This document shows, piece by piece, positions 1-8,207 of a DNA stretch of 23,500 bases (positions within the stretch are counted from its first letter, which is position 1; every line of letters begins with the position of its first letter). The stretch comes from a virus: positions 1-23,500 of IMG/VR virus record IMGVR_UViG_3300033144_003863. The stretch is one strand, 5' to 3'. A model generated the notes under the pieces. It did no database searches and had not been told where the DNA came from. It worked only from the letters and a program-made list of their open reading frames with translations. The translations under genes and the position numbers were made by a program.

Positions 1-568
1 GCCGTTCAAAGGTGATGTTTCCCCAGAGCGCGATATTCTCACCGAACTTGGAACCCAGTTCACTCGTTGAACCAATGTCACAGGTGACAAAGCCACCCGT
101 CGCGTAGCAAACCTCGCCCTCGGTGAGTGTGCCGACTTGATCGGTGATGTGTACGCCATCTGCGATGCTCGAACCCAGCGCCGAGTTTAGAGCCGCGAGG
201 TTGGCGATGTCGCAAACGACATTGGCTCCGTCGCCATTGCAAATTGAGTTGTTGGTAACCAACCCTACGGGATGGGTGATGCTACCAATTTCAATGTCGA
301 GCGTGTCGGTTCCGCTGCCTTCAATGGTGATGCTGTTATCGGTTGAAATGAAGGTCATCGTGTCGGTGCCAACAGCAACGAGATTGCTACCCGTTATGGG
401 AACCCACGTTTTGAAGGTATCGGTGGCTGAGCCCGCAACGATATCGAGGACTTCTTCATTGAAACTGGTGTGGTTCCAGCTTGAGATACCGTAATGCCAG
501 GTGTGCCCCGCGTGGGCGGGGGCAGCAAAGATGAAGACCAACAGGAGGGCAAGCAGAGCGCGTCGCAT
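1..568 (-). CDS. Partial gene: secreted-type protein after the tail fibre, C-terminus missing
   Basis: An uninterrupted frame of 189 codons starts at ATG 568 and runs off the left edge. The start lies 8 bases after the tail-fibre stop, and that stop is part of a purine-rich AGGGGGAG ribosome site. The N-terminus is a textbook Sec signal peptide: MRR, then a hydrophobic run LLALLLVFIFAAP, then AHA as the likely signal peptidase I site at residues 18-20. The mature part is rich in Thr, Ser, Asn, Gly and Asp, as in beta-structured phage appendages. It has two cysteine units, near residues 108-119 (C-x8-C-D-I) and 152-161 (C-x7-C-D-I). Position suggests an accessory fibre, spike or host-surface protein. 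A signal peptide is not expected on a virion protein assembled in the cytoplasm. The function is not recognised; I am confident in the gene, not in its role. Confidence 0.8.
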   Translation of the reverse strand, partial: MRRALLALLLVFIFAAPAHAGHTWHYGISSWNHTSFNEEVLDIVAGSATDTFKTWVPITGSNLVAVGTDTMTFISTDNSITIEGSGTDTLDIEIGSITHPVGLVTNNSICNGDGANVVCDIANLAALNSALGSSIADGVHITDQVGTLTEGEVCYATGGFVTCDIGSTSELGSKFGENIALWGNITFER

Positions 569-576
569 GGCTCCCC

Positions 577-2325
577 CTATACGGTGATCTCCGCGTCGGC
601 GGTGTAGTGGATCGTGATAAGGTCGCTGCCTTGGATTGCAGTAACCGAGGCATGGAGCAGGTACACACTGGTATCGCAAAGCCCTTGCGTCGTGACCGCG
701 CCCCCATCAGCGTTGTCGGTCACTTCTCGCCACTGTGCATTATTGGCTGACGGGTTGTAGTAGACCATGCTCGGCGTTGCGCGTAGTGGGACGCGGAAGA
801 CCACCTGGACTCCGACTTGTCGATTTACTCCGGTCCAAGCCCCGCTGACTACCGCTCCCGCTTCACCCTTGTTTTGGCCCGGTTCCGTGGCTTGCGGAAA
901 AGTTTTCTGGAAGAAGCGTTGGCAAGCGTCGTATTCGTTTTGGAACGTCGGGCGTGAGTGAGGCGCAAGGTCGGCCCCTTCATTTACCCAGATGTCGCCC
1001 AAGTAGAACTTATCGGTTGAGGCTAGGAGGTCCGTATCATCGCACCAGATGAATAGCGCGAGATTTTGGGTCGAAGCCGTGTCGATGGCAATGTTGGTGA
1101 TCGTTTTTTCTGCCCACGATGTTCCGGTCAAGAACTCTGCGCCGCCGCCTTCGTATGTCCATGCCCCCGTAAGCGAGGGCAGCACGGTTTCCGCTGCCCA
1201 GGCTGCATCAGCAACGGGGTCGGCCAATGCATCTGCACTTCCTTGCCATGAAATGATTTGCGCTCGAAGGTTCCGAACACCGGAGGATGCCTTGTGCTTG
1301 AAGCGAACAGAGCAAACACGATCATTCCCAGCAGAAAGAAGAGAGGCCGACTGAGCAGCGTCGAGCGGGAAGATGAGCCCGATTTTCTTGCTGTTGATTG
1401 CCGAGTTGATCTCAAAACAGTGGCTTGCCCCATCGGGAGCATCGGCGGTGTTCTGTACAACTGTGCAGGCGACATCAGTATCGCTCGCTACCAGAACGTG
1501 ATCGAGGCAAAAGCCAAAGTCAGCGCTCGGGAAAGTTGAGCCCGAGTTACAGGTAACGCGCTGGTTGATCTGCGCGCTCCCGTTGATGATGAGATTCGGC
1601 TTGACGGTGGTTGCCTGCGAAGCGCTCATCAGCAGCCAGGTGTTCGTCACCTTGCAGTAGTAAATCTCCAGCGTGTCATCGGTAAAGTAGATGTCGCCAG
1701 CAGCGGGAGTGGCGCTCTTTGCCGCGTTGGTTCCGTGGAAGACCCTCAGATTGTTTCGCGCCAGGAGTGCGGTGGCGAAGTTCACCCATGCTGTCCCGAA
1801 GGCAGAATGGGGAATCGAAACCAGATCAACGTCCGTGGGATTGACCGCTGTGATTTCACCCAGCGCATCCCATTGGAGAATCTTGCTGGCTCGGGTTGCG
1901 AGGTCTGGCATTGCCAAGCCGGTTGGGTCGATCTCGCCCTGGTCGGCTTTGACCGATCGGGTCGAACTGTCGTCTGTATCGAGCAGGAGCATGACGAGCC
2001 GGTCGAGGGCTTCCTCAATCGCGCTCGGGAGAATCGTTCCCTGGTTTTCCAAGTCGATCTCTTGGGTTTGCGGCATGGCACGCACCACAACCCAATTGGA
2101 ACTGGCAGGAAGGAGGTTGAGATTGGTGAGCGTCCCTCCGCTTCCGGTGCCGCCGCTCAGTGTGTAATCCACTCCGAGAACCATCGGCGTTGTGACGCCA
2201 GCCACCTCCTGTTCAATTACCAGATCTGTTGGATCGTAGAACGGAATGATGACGGCCATGTCCGTGTCGGCGGCTTGGTTACTGGTGATGAACACCTGCC
2301 GGGTGGTTTTCTCTGTGATCGTCAT
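577..2325 (-). CDS. Tail fibre protein (T7 gp17-type N-terminus)
   Basis: This is a 582-residue receptor-contacting fibre. Residues 28-125 match the T7 tail-fibre N-terminal domain that anchors the fibre to the tail: an IPFYDPTDLVI segment, a VDYTLSGG turn, a VVVRAMPQTQEIDL segment, and an IEEALDRLVML helix. Residues 247-256 (INGSAQINQR) begin a carbohydrate-binding-like region common in phage fibres. FQNEYDACQRFFQKTF at 461-476 is the usual lead-in to a C-terminal beta module, probably the receptor-binding tip. The start ATG overlaps the stop of the upstream ejection-protein gene in an ATGA junction and has a strong GGAGG site 7 bases upstream. The order, right after the gp16-like gene, is that of T7-type tail clusters. 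The trimeric state and the receptor are not visible in sequence. Confidence 0.92.
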   Translation of the reverse strand: MTITEKTTRQVFITSNQAADTDMAVIIPFYDPTDLVIEQEVAGVTTPMVLGVDYTLSGGTGSGGTLTNLNLLPASSNWVVVRAMPQTQEIDLENQGTILPSAIEEALDRLVMLLLDTDDSSTRSVKADQGEIDPTGLAMPDLATRASKILQWDALGEITAVNPTDVDLVSIPHSAFGTAWVNFATALLARNNLRVFHGTNAAKSATPAAGDIYFTDDTLEIYYCKVTNTWLLMSASQATTVKPNLIINGSAQINQRVTCNSGSTFPSADFGFCLDHVLVASDTDVACTVVQNTADAPDGASHCFEINSAINSKKIGLIFPLDAAQSASLLSAGNDRVCSVRFKHKASSGVRNLRAQIISWQGSADALADPVADAAWAAETVLPSLTGAWTYEGGGAEFLTGTSWAEKTITNIAIDTASTQNLALFIWCDDTDLLASTDKFYLGDIWVNEGADLAPHSRPTFQNEYDACQRFFQKTFPQATEPGQNKGEAGAVVSGAWTGVNRQVGVQVVFRVPLRATPSMVYYNPSANNAQWREVTDNADGGAVTTQGLCDTSVYLLHASVTAIQGSDLITIHYTADAEITV

Positions 2326-5300
2326 GCCAACCCCTCCGCTTGCGCTGTAAGGTACTTCACCATTCCCGGCGCGCCGCCCCTGTCACTCGCTCCCTTGAGC
2401 GCAGCAAGGTTCTGGGGGTTGAACCCAGCGCGGAGCCGTTGCCTGATCTGTGGATGGAACTTGAAGCGATTGCCGTGGAGGAACTCCATGCGCTCTTCAA
2501 GGAAGTCGAGCATTCCATCGGTGCCTTCGTCCTCGAATTTCATCTCCATGAAGGTGTAATCGCCACGCTTCAAGTTTTCCGTGTTTCGCCGTTTCGGATC
2601 AACCCGGCGCTCTTGCTTGCGCCGCTCAAACTTGGCTTGGCGCTCCTTCTTGATCTCCCGGCGCTCGCGGAGAAACCGTCGGTTCAGGGGCTTGACCGCG
2701 ATGGACTCCAAAACCTGTGTGAGATAAAAGAGTGAGTACGGAGTCGAGAGCTTCACCGCAGCCCGAATCTCGCTCTCGCGGATCTGGCTGCTGTTGCCGC
2801 GCGCTGCCTTCGTCGCGCCGCTGAATGCCTTACCAAATGAGCGCAACGTCCCGCGCGTCGGCCCCATCAGAACATCGGAGAAATCCTTTTCGGTCCACTG
2901 GTAGCGGTTGTGACCACCGAAGATCAGTTGGCCCGGAGCCAGCGCCCCCCGTGACGCCAGCCCCAGGCTTTGGTCGATGTCTGGGATCATTCCGAGAAGG
3001 CCAGAACGATCAATCGCAGACAGCAACAGCTCACGGGTGTCCCCAACCCCGTACCCGTATTGTTCGGCTTTGAACTTCGCCACCAGCATTCCCATTCCGA
3101 TAGCGAGCAAGGCTCCGTTCATGTTGGCCCTGTCCCGCCATTGCAGGCCGGAGAGGGCGACGAACTTCGTTGCCGCCATGCCGAAGCGCTTGAACTGGCC
3201 CACGAATCCTCCCACCTGCGTATTGATCCACAGTGAGACATCGCCAGGGCCAGGGGTAATGATCGTGGCGTCTACCTGCTTGCCCAGCGCGAGCCGGAAA
3301 GCGTTTTGGGCTTCGAGGTCCGTCCACTTCGGGGTATTGAGGATCGTCAGGCCGCGCTCGACTGGCTGCTTTGCCAGTTCCGCGTCGATCCGCTTCACGA
3401 TTCCGAAGTCGCCAAAGCCCCAGGCTGCAAGCTGCTCGATCATCTCGGGTGAGGCGTCGCCGGCTGCCCAGGCTCGGATGTGGTGGGCGAAGTTCTGGCC
3501 CGAGTAGATCGCTGAGAACTGCTTGAGCGTGTCGTTCCAGACCGACAGGCCACTCAGGTACGAAAAGCGGTCAGAAACCGATCTCATGCCCTGTTCTATG
3601 TTCGTCATGCGCCCGTAGTCGGTCCCGAGGTCCATGATATTCGATGCGCGCCGGTTGAGGATCGTTTCCATCCCAACCCCAGCCCAGACGTTTTCCACCC
3701 GTAGCGCGGCCTTGGTCGCCTCGGGCAAGCCCATGTAGGCGAGCTGGGTCCGAAAGGTGTTCTCGAGTCCGTTCATTGCAACTATGCGTCCCAGATCAGG
3801 AATCGAGGACACCATGAAGCCCCCGCCCATCGTCCAGTAATTGAACTGCTTGAGTACCCTCATGCTGACATAGGCAGCGTGTTCCGGGTTTGCAGGGACA
3901 GCGTATTGGCCCCGGAGAATGTCCCGCACGGCGGCGATGTCTCGAATCCCTTGCCGCGCCTTCCGCTCGTACCTCAGGATCTTCTCGGACTCTTGGCCCT
4001 CTTCGGTCATGCGCTCCACACGGCGCTTGATCTTCTCATCGAGGTTCCGAAGCGCTGCGGTCGCGTTGGGATCGCCGACCCATTGCCGCCGGCCAGCGTT
4101 TCCGATCTCTTTGCCTTCTGTGGTTCGGACCATCAGTTGAGGCTCGGTGGATTTGAACTTCCGGTGGTTGGCCTCACCCATGATGCGCGTCTCTGCGGCC
4201 AGCCGAGTTTCCGTCCCCTTCTTCGCATGAAAGGTCTTCTCGTCCACGTTCCACCAGCCAGGGCCGTTGAGTTCATCGTCGCCCTCCAACTTCTTGTCGA
4301 GCGCGTTGCGGACGTTCGATTGCTGCTCACCCTTCGAAGCCAGGTCCTTGAGGGTGTTTCCTCCGGCTTTTATCTGGCCGGTTTTGGCGCTCTTGAAGGC
4401 CGGGAGAACGTGCCCCCCATGCGTGTCTTGGAGACCCTTCGGGAACGGTGTGAACGAGAGCCCTTCGATCTCGAAGCGCCCGAAGTTCTTGGCGATCTCG
4501 ATGTCGGCTACGGCAGAGCGGTGGATGTGGTGAGTGATCCGCAAGATGTCTGGCTCCAACCATCGCTCGATGGAAACATCCATGACGTCCAGCGTTCGCG
4601 GTCGGACCATTCCAGGCAATCGGTTCTGGTCAAGATCCGGCTTGGAGAAGACTTCGGAGAAGACCGGGATGTGAGTCTCGGGCACCCGACCAGACGGAGT
4701 AGCGAGGATGTTGTCTCGCGCTTGCTTTGCGGCGAGGATGAAGGTGTCGATGTCATCCATGCCGTAGTAATCGGTCCAGTCCTTCACCACCTGTTCGACC
4801 CACAGTCTCTCTTCTTCCGGGCGCGAGAGTAGTTTCTTCAGGTAGATCCGTTTGACATGCGAGTTCCCAGTAACGCGGCCCTCCGGTGAGAAAACCTGTG
4901 TGGTTGGCTCGCCGGTCGCGGGATCGGTTCGGTCGATCCGATTCATCAACCCCACTTCCTCCAGGGCATCGGCAACCTTGTCGTCATAACGCCGGAACGC
5001 CTTGACGGAATTCATAATGTCGGGATCGGAAGAACCGGGCTCGCCCGCCTTGTCTCGTCTGGCAGCGTGAGTGACTTCCATGCGAAACGCCTGTTCGGTG
5101 AGTTCCCCTTCGGGTGGTCCCTTCGTCATGTTTTTGAGCGCGGCGATGTTTGCCTCGATGCCTTGGAATCGCATCGGCTTCTTGCCCGAGAGCCTTCGCC
5201 GGTAGTTGAGGTAATCGTTTTGGTAGGTCTGGACGAGTTCACCCAGATCCTTATTCCAAAGCCGGATTCCAGACTGAGCGCTGCGAGGATCGGAGATGCC

Positions 5301-8207
5301 GTCTTTGAACTTCTCCTTGCGAAGCCCAATGTCGATCATCTTCGGCATGACCTGTCGCACTTGTAGTTCCGGGTTTGTCGCCGCCCTGGTCGCGGGAAAC
5401 CACTCTTTCACGAGATGTTCAAAGCCGAGCGCGCCCACAATCTCTTCGCTCGTCGCTTCAACGTCGGGGTTGTAGGTTCCTTCGGTGTCCATCCTCTCTG
5501 CTTTGGCAGAGACACCCACGCGCCCGTCTGTGTGGTAGCCACCGGGAACCGTGTCGCCTTCGTTCAGGATGTCTTCATTCGTGACGATCTTGCACGGAGA
5601 ACTACAGGTGATCGAGCGCTCCAGCGTGTAAGCGGTCTTCCCGTCGATCCCATTGAGCCGCCCAAGGGAAACTGCCTTCGGGACTTTGCCTTTTGGGAAC
5701 TTCACGAATTCATATTCTTTTCCGAGTAGTTGAACGTCCCCGCGCTTGGATGTCTTTACGGCAATGATTTCCACGGGTAGTTCGTGAATCAACATCCCTT
5801 CCATCGCATTGCCGACGGAATCTACTTGTGCATCAAAAGTCGCTGATCGACCGCTTTGCATTCCCTCCAGGGCTCGGACATGGGAGAGACTTTCTTCCCC
5901 TACAAAAGCCACCACCTTCATTTCCGCTTTCACATCGGGGGTTGCCCGTTTCGGATTGGTGATTTCCACATACAACCGAGGGCGGCGGAACTCCAGGGCG
6001 TTCGAGTTGGCGTGGGTTCTACCCTTGATGACTGTGATTACCTGCTGTTGGGTTTTATTTGTTGATAGACCACCGAGTTTCCCACGGATGTTCATAGAGA
6101 TAGTTTCGCCTTGGCCCTTAGAACGTTTCCCAGCTACTTCGCGGGTGACGAATTCTGCGCGGTCTACATCCCAGAAGCCGGAAGCGCGTTGCATCCTGCG
6201 GGCCTTGAGCATTAGGCCAGGTACTTCGTGGAGCTTTACCTTGATGTCTGGCTTGCCTTGCCCAAGCAATGCGCTGCTATCGAGTACGTCGATCTCTCGT
6301 TCAGTCACCAGATTGAAATGGAATGCCCCTCCGGTCTTTACTTCACCGCTCGCCGGGTTTTTCCACGCGGTCATAAACTTGCCGGGGAACCGTTGCTTGA
6401 GAGTCTGGATCGCATCCAGATCCTTGATGCCTGTCGGGACATCGGAGATGATTTTCTCCGCTCCGATCTCACTCAGGATGCGATCCAGTTCCGTGACCGG
6501 CATGAACGTCGTAGTGTGAAGCGGCTCGCCGTTTCGTGTTCCCGTGCTGGCTGTCCACACCCAGGGATCAACTCCCTTCGGCGGGTTGCGAATGCCGAGG
6601 ATCGGGCGCTGTGGATTAACCACCGTGCCTTCGGCTGCGCTCATCAGGAACGAGGTCGAGATGAATTCCCCGGCTTCTAGATCCTCAAGAGCGTGCAGCT
6701 CTTTGTTCGCAACTTTGAATTCCGCAAGTGCCGCTTCGTGGGGTTCGTTTTCCTTAGCGATGCGAGCATCGTCATCGAATTTTCCCGCCTCAATCGCGTC
6801 GGCCAGGTCTTTCTTCGCGCCCGCGATTACCTCCGGTCCCATCTCGGCAAGCTCAGCTTCTTTGAGTCGCTTTCTCAATACCTTGATATTGTCGCCAACC
6901 GCTTTGCGCTTCTTGGCACGGGCGTTGTTTGCGTCGATTACAGCGATCCCGGCGACTCGTACTCGCGCCTCGGCTTTGTCGAGAAGACCCGTTCCCGTGC
7001 GCTCTTCCTTCGTTGAGCCCTTTCGGAAAAGCGTCTTCGGCGGGACATCCACCATGCCTTTGAGTTCAACCGCGTGGGCCTCGGGTCCGAATTTCTTGAG
7101 GACCGTTTTTTCTGCGGCACTCACATTCGGGCGGTTGCGTCCCTTGAACATCTGAGTCCTATGCTTAAACGCATCGCTGCGCGAGAAGAATTCCTGTGTG
7201 CGAGGATCAACAAATCCTTGTTCCCAGTCGTCCATGTTCTTCGGGAGCTTCCCGCCTTTGGCCTCGAACAGATCCAAGTGGCTGCGCTCTCCAACCCACA
7301 CCTCTCCGGTTTTCTTGTTCCGGTTAGCGACGAGCATTTGCCCAGAGAAGTCGCTCAGCTTTTCGCCTGCGGGTGTCACTTCGGTTTGTGGAACGAAACT
7401 GCCGTCATCGGCTTGGACAAGTTCATGCTTGACCGCGCCGCTTCGCAGATCCGTTTTCGCAATCGGCTTCTCTTCTCCGAACAGATCGTAAGGTCGCGCC
7501 TCTCGTGGGTAGGCATTACCGAAGTCGGCTTCCAAATCCTTGAGGACGCGAGCGCGCATGATTGCGGGGACGGCGGTAGCGGTTCCGATCATCGCGCCCA
7601 GGAGTGTACCCGCAGTGATGTTCAGGCCAGCTTGCTCTGCCGTCCGAAAGTCTTGGAGGGGATTCAGTATTCCTTCCGCTTGTGCGTTCCCGATGAGTCC
7701 CGCTTGTGCGCCGCGCTTGACTTGGTGCATTCCGAGTCGAAACGGCTTTCGGAATAGGCTTGCAGTTCGACCAATCGCACCCGCACCTACCGGCAGGAGA
7801 TTGACCAGATCGAAACCGCCGGCCAGGAGCATTGCTCCGAGTGCCTTGCCGCCTGAGTCCATGACCATCTGAAGGTTTCGCTGCTCGTTCTCTGCGCGTC
7901 GTAGCGTGATGTCGAAGTCCATCTTGTTGCTGACGCCGATCAGCAGCTCGGGGAAGTCCTCGAACAGAGTACCTTCAATCAAATCTTGGTCGAACGGATT
8001 GAAGTCGGGTTGGGGGGGTGCGCCCGAGAGCGGAAACTTCATCCGTTCTCGAACGGCACCCACGGTGTTCTCCAGGGCGAATGCCGCTGGGATCACCTGC
8101 CCCCAGAAGTCGGGTTCTTCTCGCCAGATCCTTCGCTGAATGTCTTTCGACACTTCCGTTTGCGAAAAGTCGTGGTAGCTCTCCAGGCGGGGTTTGCTAA
8201 GCGGCAT
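2322..8207 (-). CDS. Large internal virion/DNA ejection protein (gp16-like), 1961 aa
   Basis: Last and largest of three consecutive ejection-protein genes. It probably leaves the head first and helps build the channel across the host envelope. Hydrophobic Gly/Ala-rich stretches lie at residues 119-146 and 195-217. The C-terminal part has the block usual in podoviral gp16-like proteins: VGQFKRFGMAATKF then GLQWRD (about 1669-1692), followed by the hydrophobic NGALLAIGMGMLVAKF (about 1697-1712). A very basic segment follows at about 1843-1875. T7 gp16 is about 1318 residues, so this protein is some 640 longer. I see no lytic transglycosylase motif in it, although T7 gp16 carries one at its N-terminus. 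Most of residues 230-1100 cannot be assigned. The start ATG overlaps the gp15-like stop by one base (TGATG), so translation is probably coupled. Confidence 0.87.
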   Translation of the reverse strand: MPLSKPRLESYHDFSQTEVSKDIQRRIWREEPDFWGQVIPAAFALENTVGAVRERMKFPLSGAPPQPDFNPFDQDLIEGTLFEDFPELLIGVSNKMDFDITLRRAENEQRNLQMVMDSGGKALGAMLLAGGFDLVNLLPVGAGAIGRTASLFRKPFRLGMHQVKRGAQAGLIGNAQAEGILNPLQDFRTAEQAGLNITAGTLLGAMIGTATAVPAIMRARVLKDLEADFGNAYPREARPYDLFGEEKPIAKTDLRSGAVKHELVQADDGSFVPQTEVTPAGEKLSDFSGQMLVANRNKKTGEVWVGERSHLDLFEAKGGKLPKNMDDWEQGFVDPRTQEFFSRSDAFKHRTQMFKGRNRPNVSAAEKTVLKKFGPEAHAVELKGMVDVPPKTLFRKGSTKEERTGTGLLDKAEARVRVAGIAVIDANNARAKKRKAVGDNIKVLRKRLKEAELAEMGPEVIAGAKKDLADAIEAGKFDDDARIAKENEPHEAALAEFKVANKELHALEDLEAGEFISTSFLMSAAEGTVVNPQRPILGIRNPPKGVDPWVWTASTGTRNGEPLHTTTFMPVTELDRILSEIGAEKIISDVPTGIKDLDAIQTLKQRFPGKFMTAWKNPASGEVKTGGAFHFNLVTEREIDVLDSSALLGQGKPDIKVKLHEVPGLMLKARRMQRASGFWDVDRAEFVTREVAGKRSKGQGETISMNIRGKLGGLSTNKTQQQVITVIKGRTHANSNALEFRRPRLYVEITNPKRATPDVKAEMKVVAFVGEESLSHVRALEGMQSGRSATFDAQVDSVGNAMEGMLIHELPVEIIAVKTSKRGDVQLLGKEYEFVKFPKGKVPKAVSLGRLNGIDGKTAYTLERSITCSSPCKIVTNEDILNEGDTVPGGYHTDGRVGVSAKAERMDTEGTYNPDVEATSEEIVGALGFEHLVKEWFPATRAATNPELQVRQVMPKMIDIGLRKEKFKDGISDPRSAQSGIRLWNKDLGELVQTYQNDYLNYRRRLSGKKPMRFQGIEANIAALKNMTKGPPEGELTEQAFRMEVTHAARRDKAGEPGSSDPDIMNSVKAFRRYDDKVADALEEVGLMNRIDRTDPATGEPTTQVFSPEGRVTGNSHVKRIYLKKLLSRPEEERLWVEQVVKDWTDYYGMDDIDTFILAAKQARDNILATPSGRVPETHIPVFSEVFSKPDLDQNRLPGMVRPRTLDVMDVSIERWLEPDILRITHHIHRSAVADIEIAKNFGRFEIEGLSFTPFPKGLQDTHGGHVLPAFKSAKTGQIKAGGNTLKDLASKGEQQSNVRNALDKKLEGDDELNGPGWWNVDEKTFHAKKGTETRLAAETRIMGEANHRKFKSTEPQLMVRTTEGKEIGNAGRRQWVGDPNATAALRNLDEKIKRRVERMTEEGQESEKILRYERKARQGIRDIAAVRDILRGQYAVPANPEHAAYVSMRVLKQFNYWTMGGGFMVSSIPDLGRIVAMNGLENTFRTQLAYMGLPEATKAALRVENVWAGVGMETILNRRASNIMDLGTDYGRMTNIEQGMRSVSDRFSYLSGLSVWNDTLKQFSAIYSGQNFAHHIRAWAAGDASPEMIEQLAAWGFGDFGIVKRIDAELAKQPVERGLTILNTPKWTDLEAQNAFRLALGKQVDATIITPGPGDVSLWINTQVGGFVGQFKRFGMAATKFVALSGLQWRDRANMNGALLAIGMGMLVAKFKAEQYGYGVGDTRELLLSAIDRSGLLGMIPDIDQSLGLASRGALAPGQLIFGGHNRYQWTEKDFSDVLMGPTRGTLRSFGKAFSGATKAARGNSSQIRESEIRAAVKLSTPYSLFYLTQVLESIAVKPLNRRFLRERREIKKERQAKFERRKQERRVDPKRRNTENLKRGDYTFMEMKFEDEGTDGMLDFLEERMEFLHGNRFKFHPQIRQRLRAGFNPQNLAALKGASDRGGAPGMVKYLTAQAEGLA

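Noticed and set aside
1735-2559. A 274-codon plus-strand frame across the fibre and ejection genes
   Set aside because: Antisense to two recognised genes, crosses their junction, no domain-like sequence.
6300-6620. ADP-ribosyltransferase-like hint (FISTSF) in the middle of the 1961-aa protein
   Set aside because: An S-T-S triplet is seen, but no matching catalytic E-x-E or Q-x-E pair or N-terminal Arg motif at the right distance. It is too weak to call.
7600-8207. Lytic transglycosylase at the N-terminus of the gp16-like protein
   Set aside because: No E-S-x-F-x-P type catalytic motif or G-L-M-Q motif is present in the first 220 residues or elsewhere in the protein.
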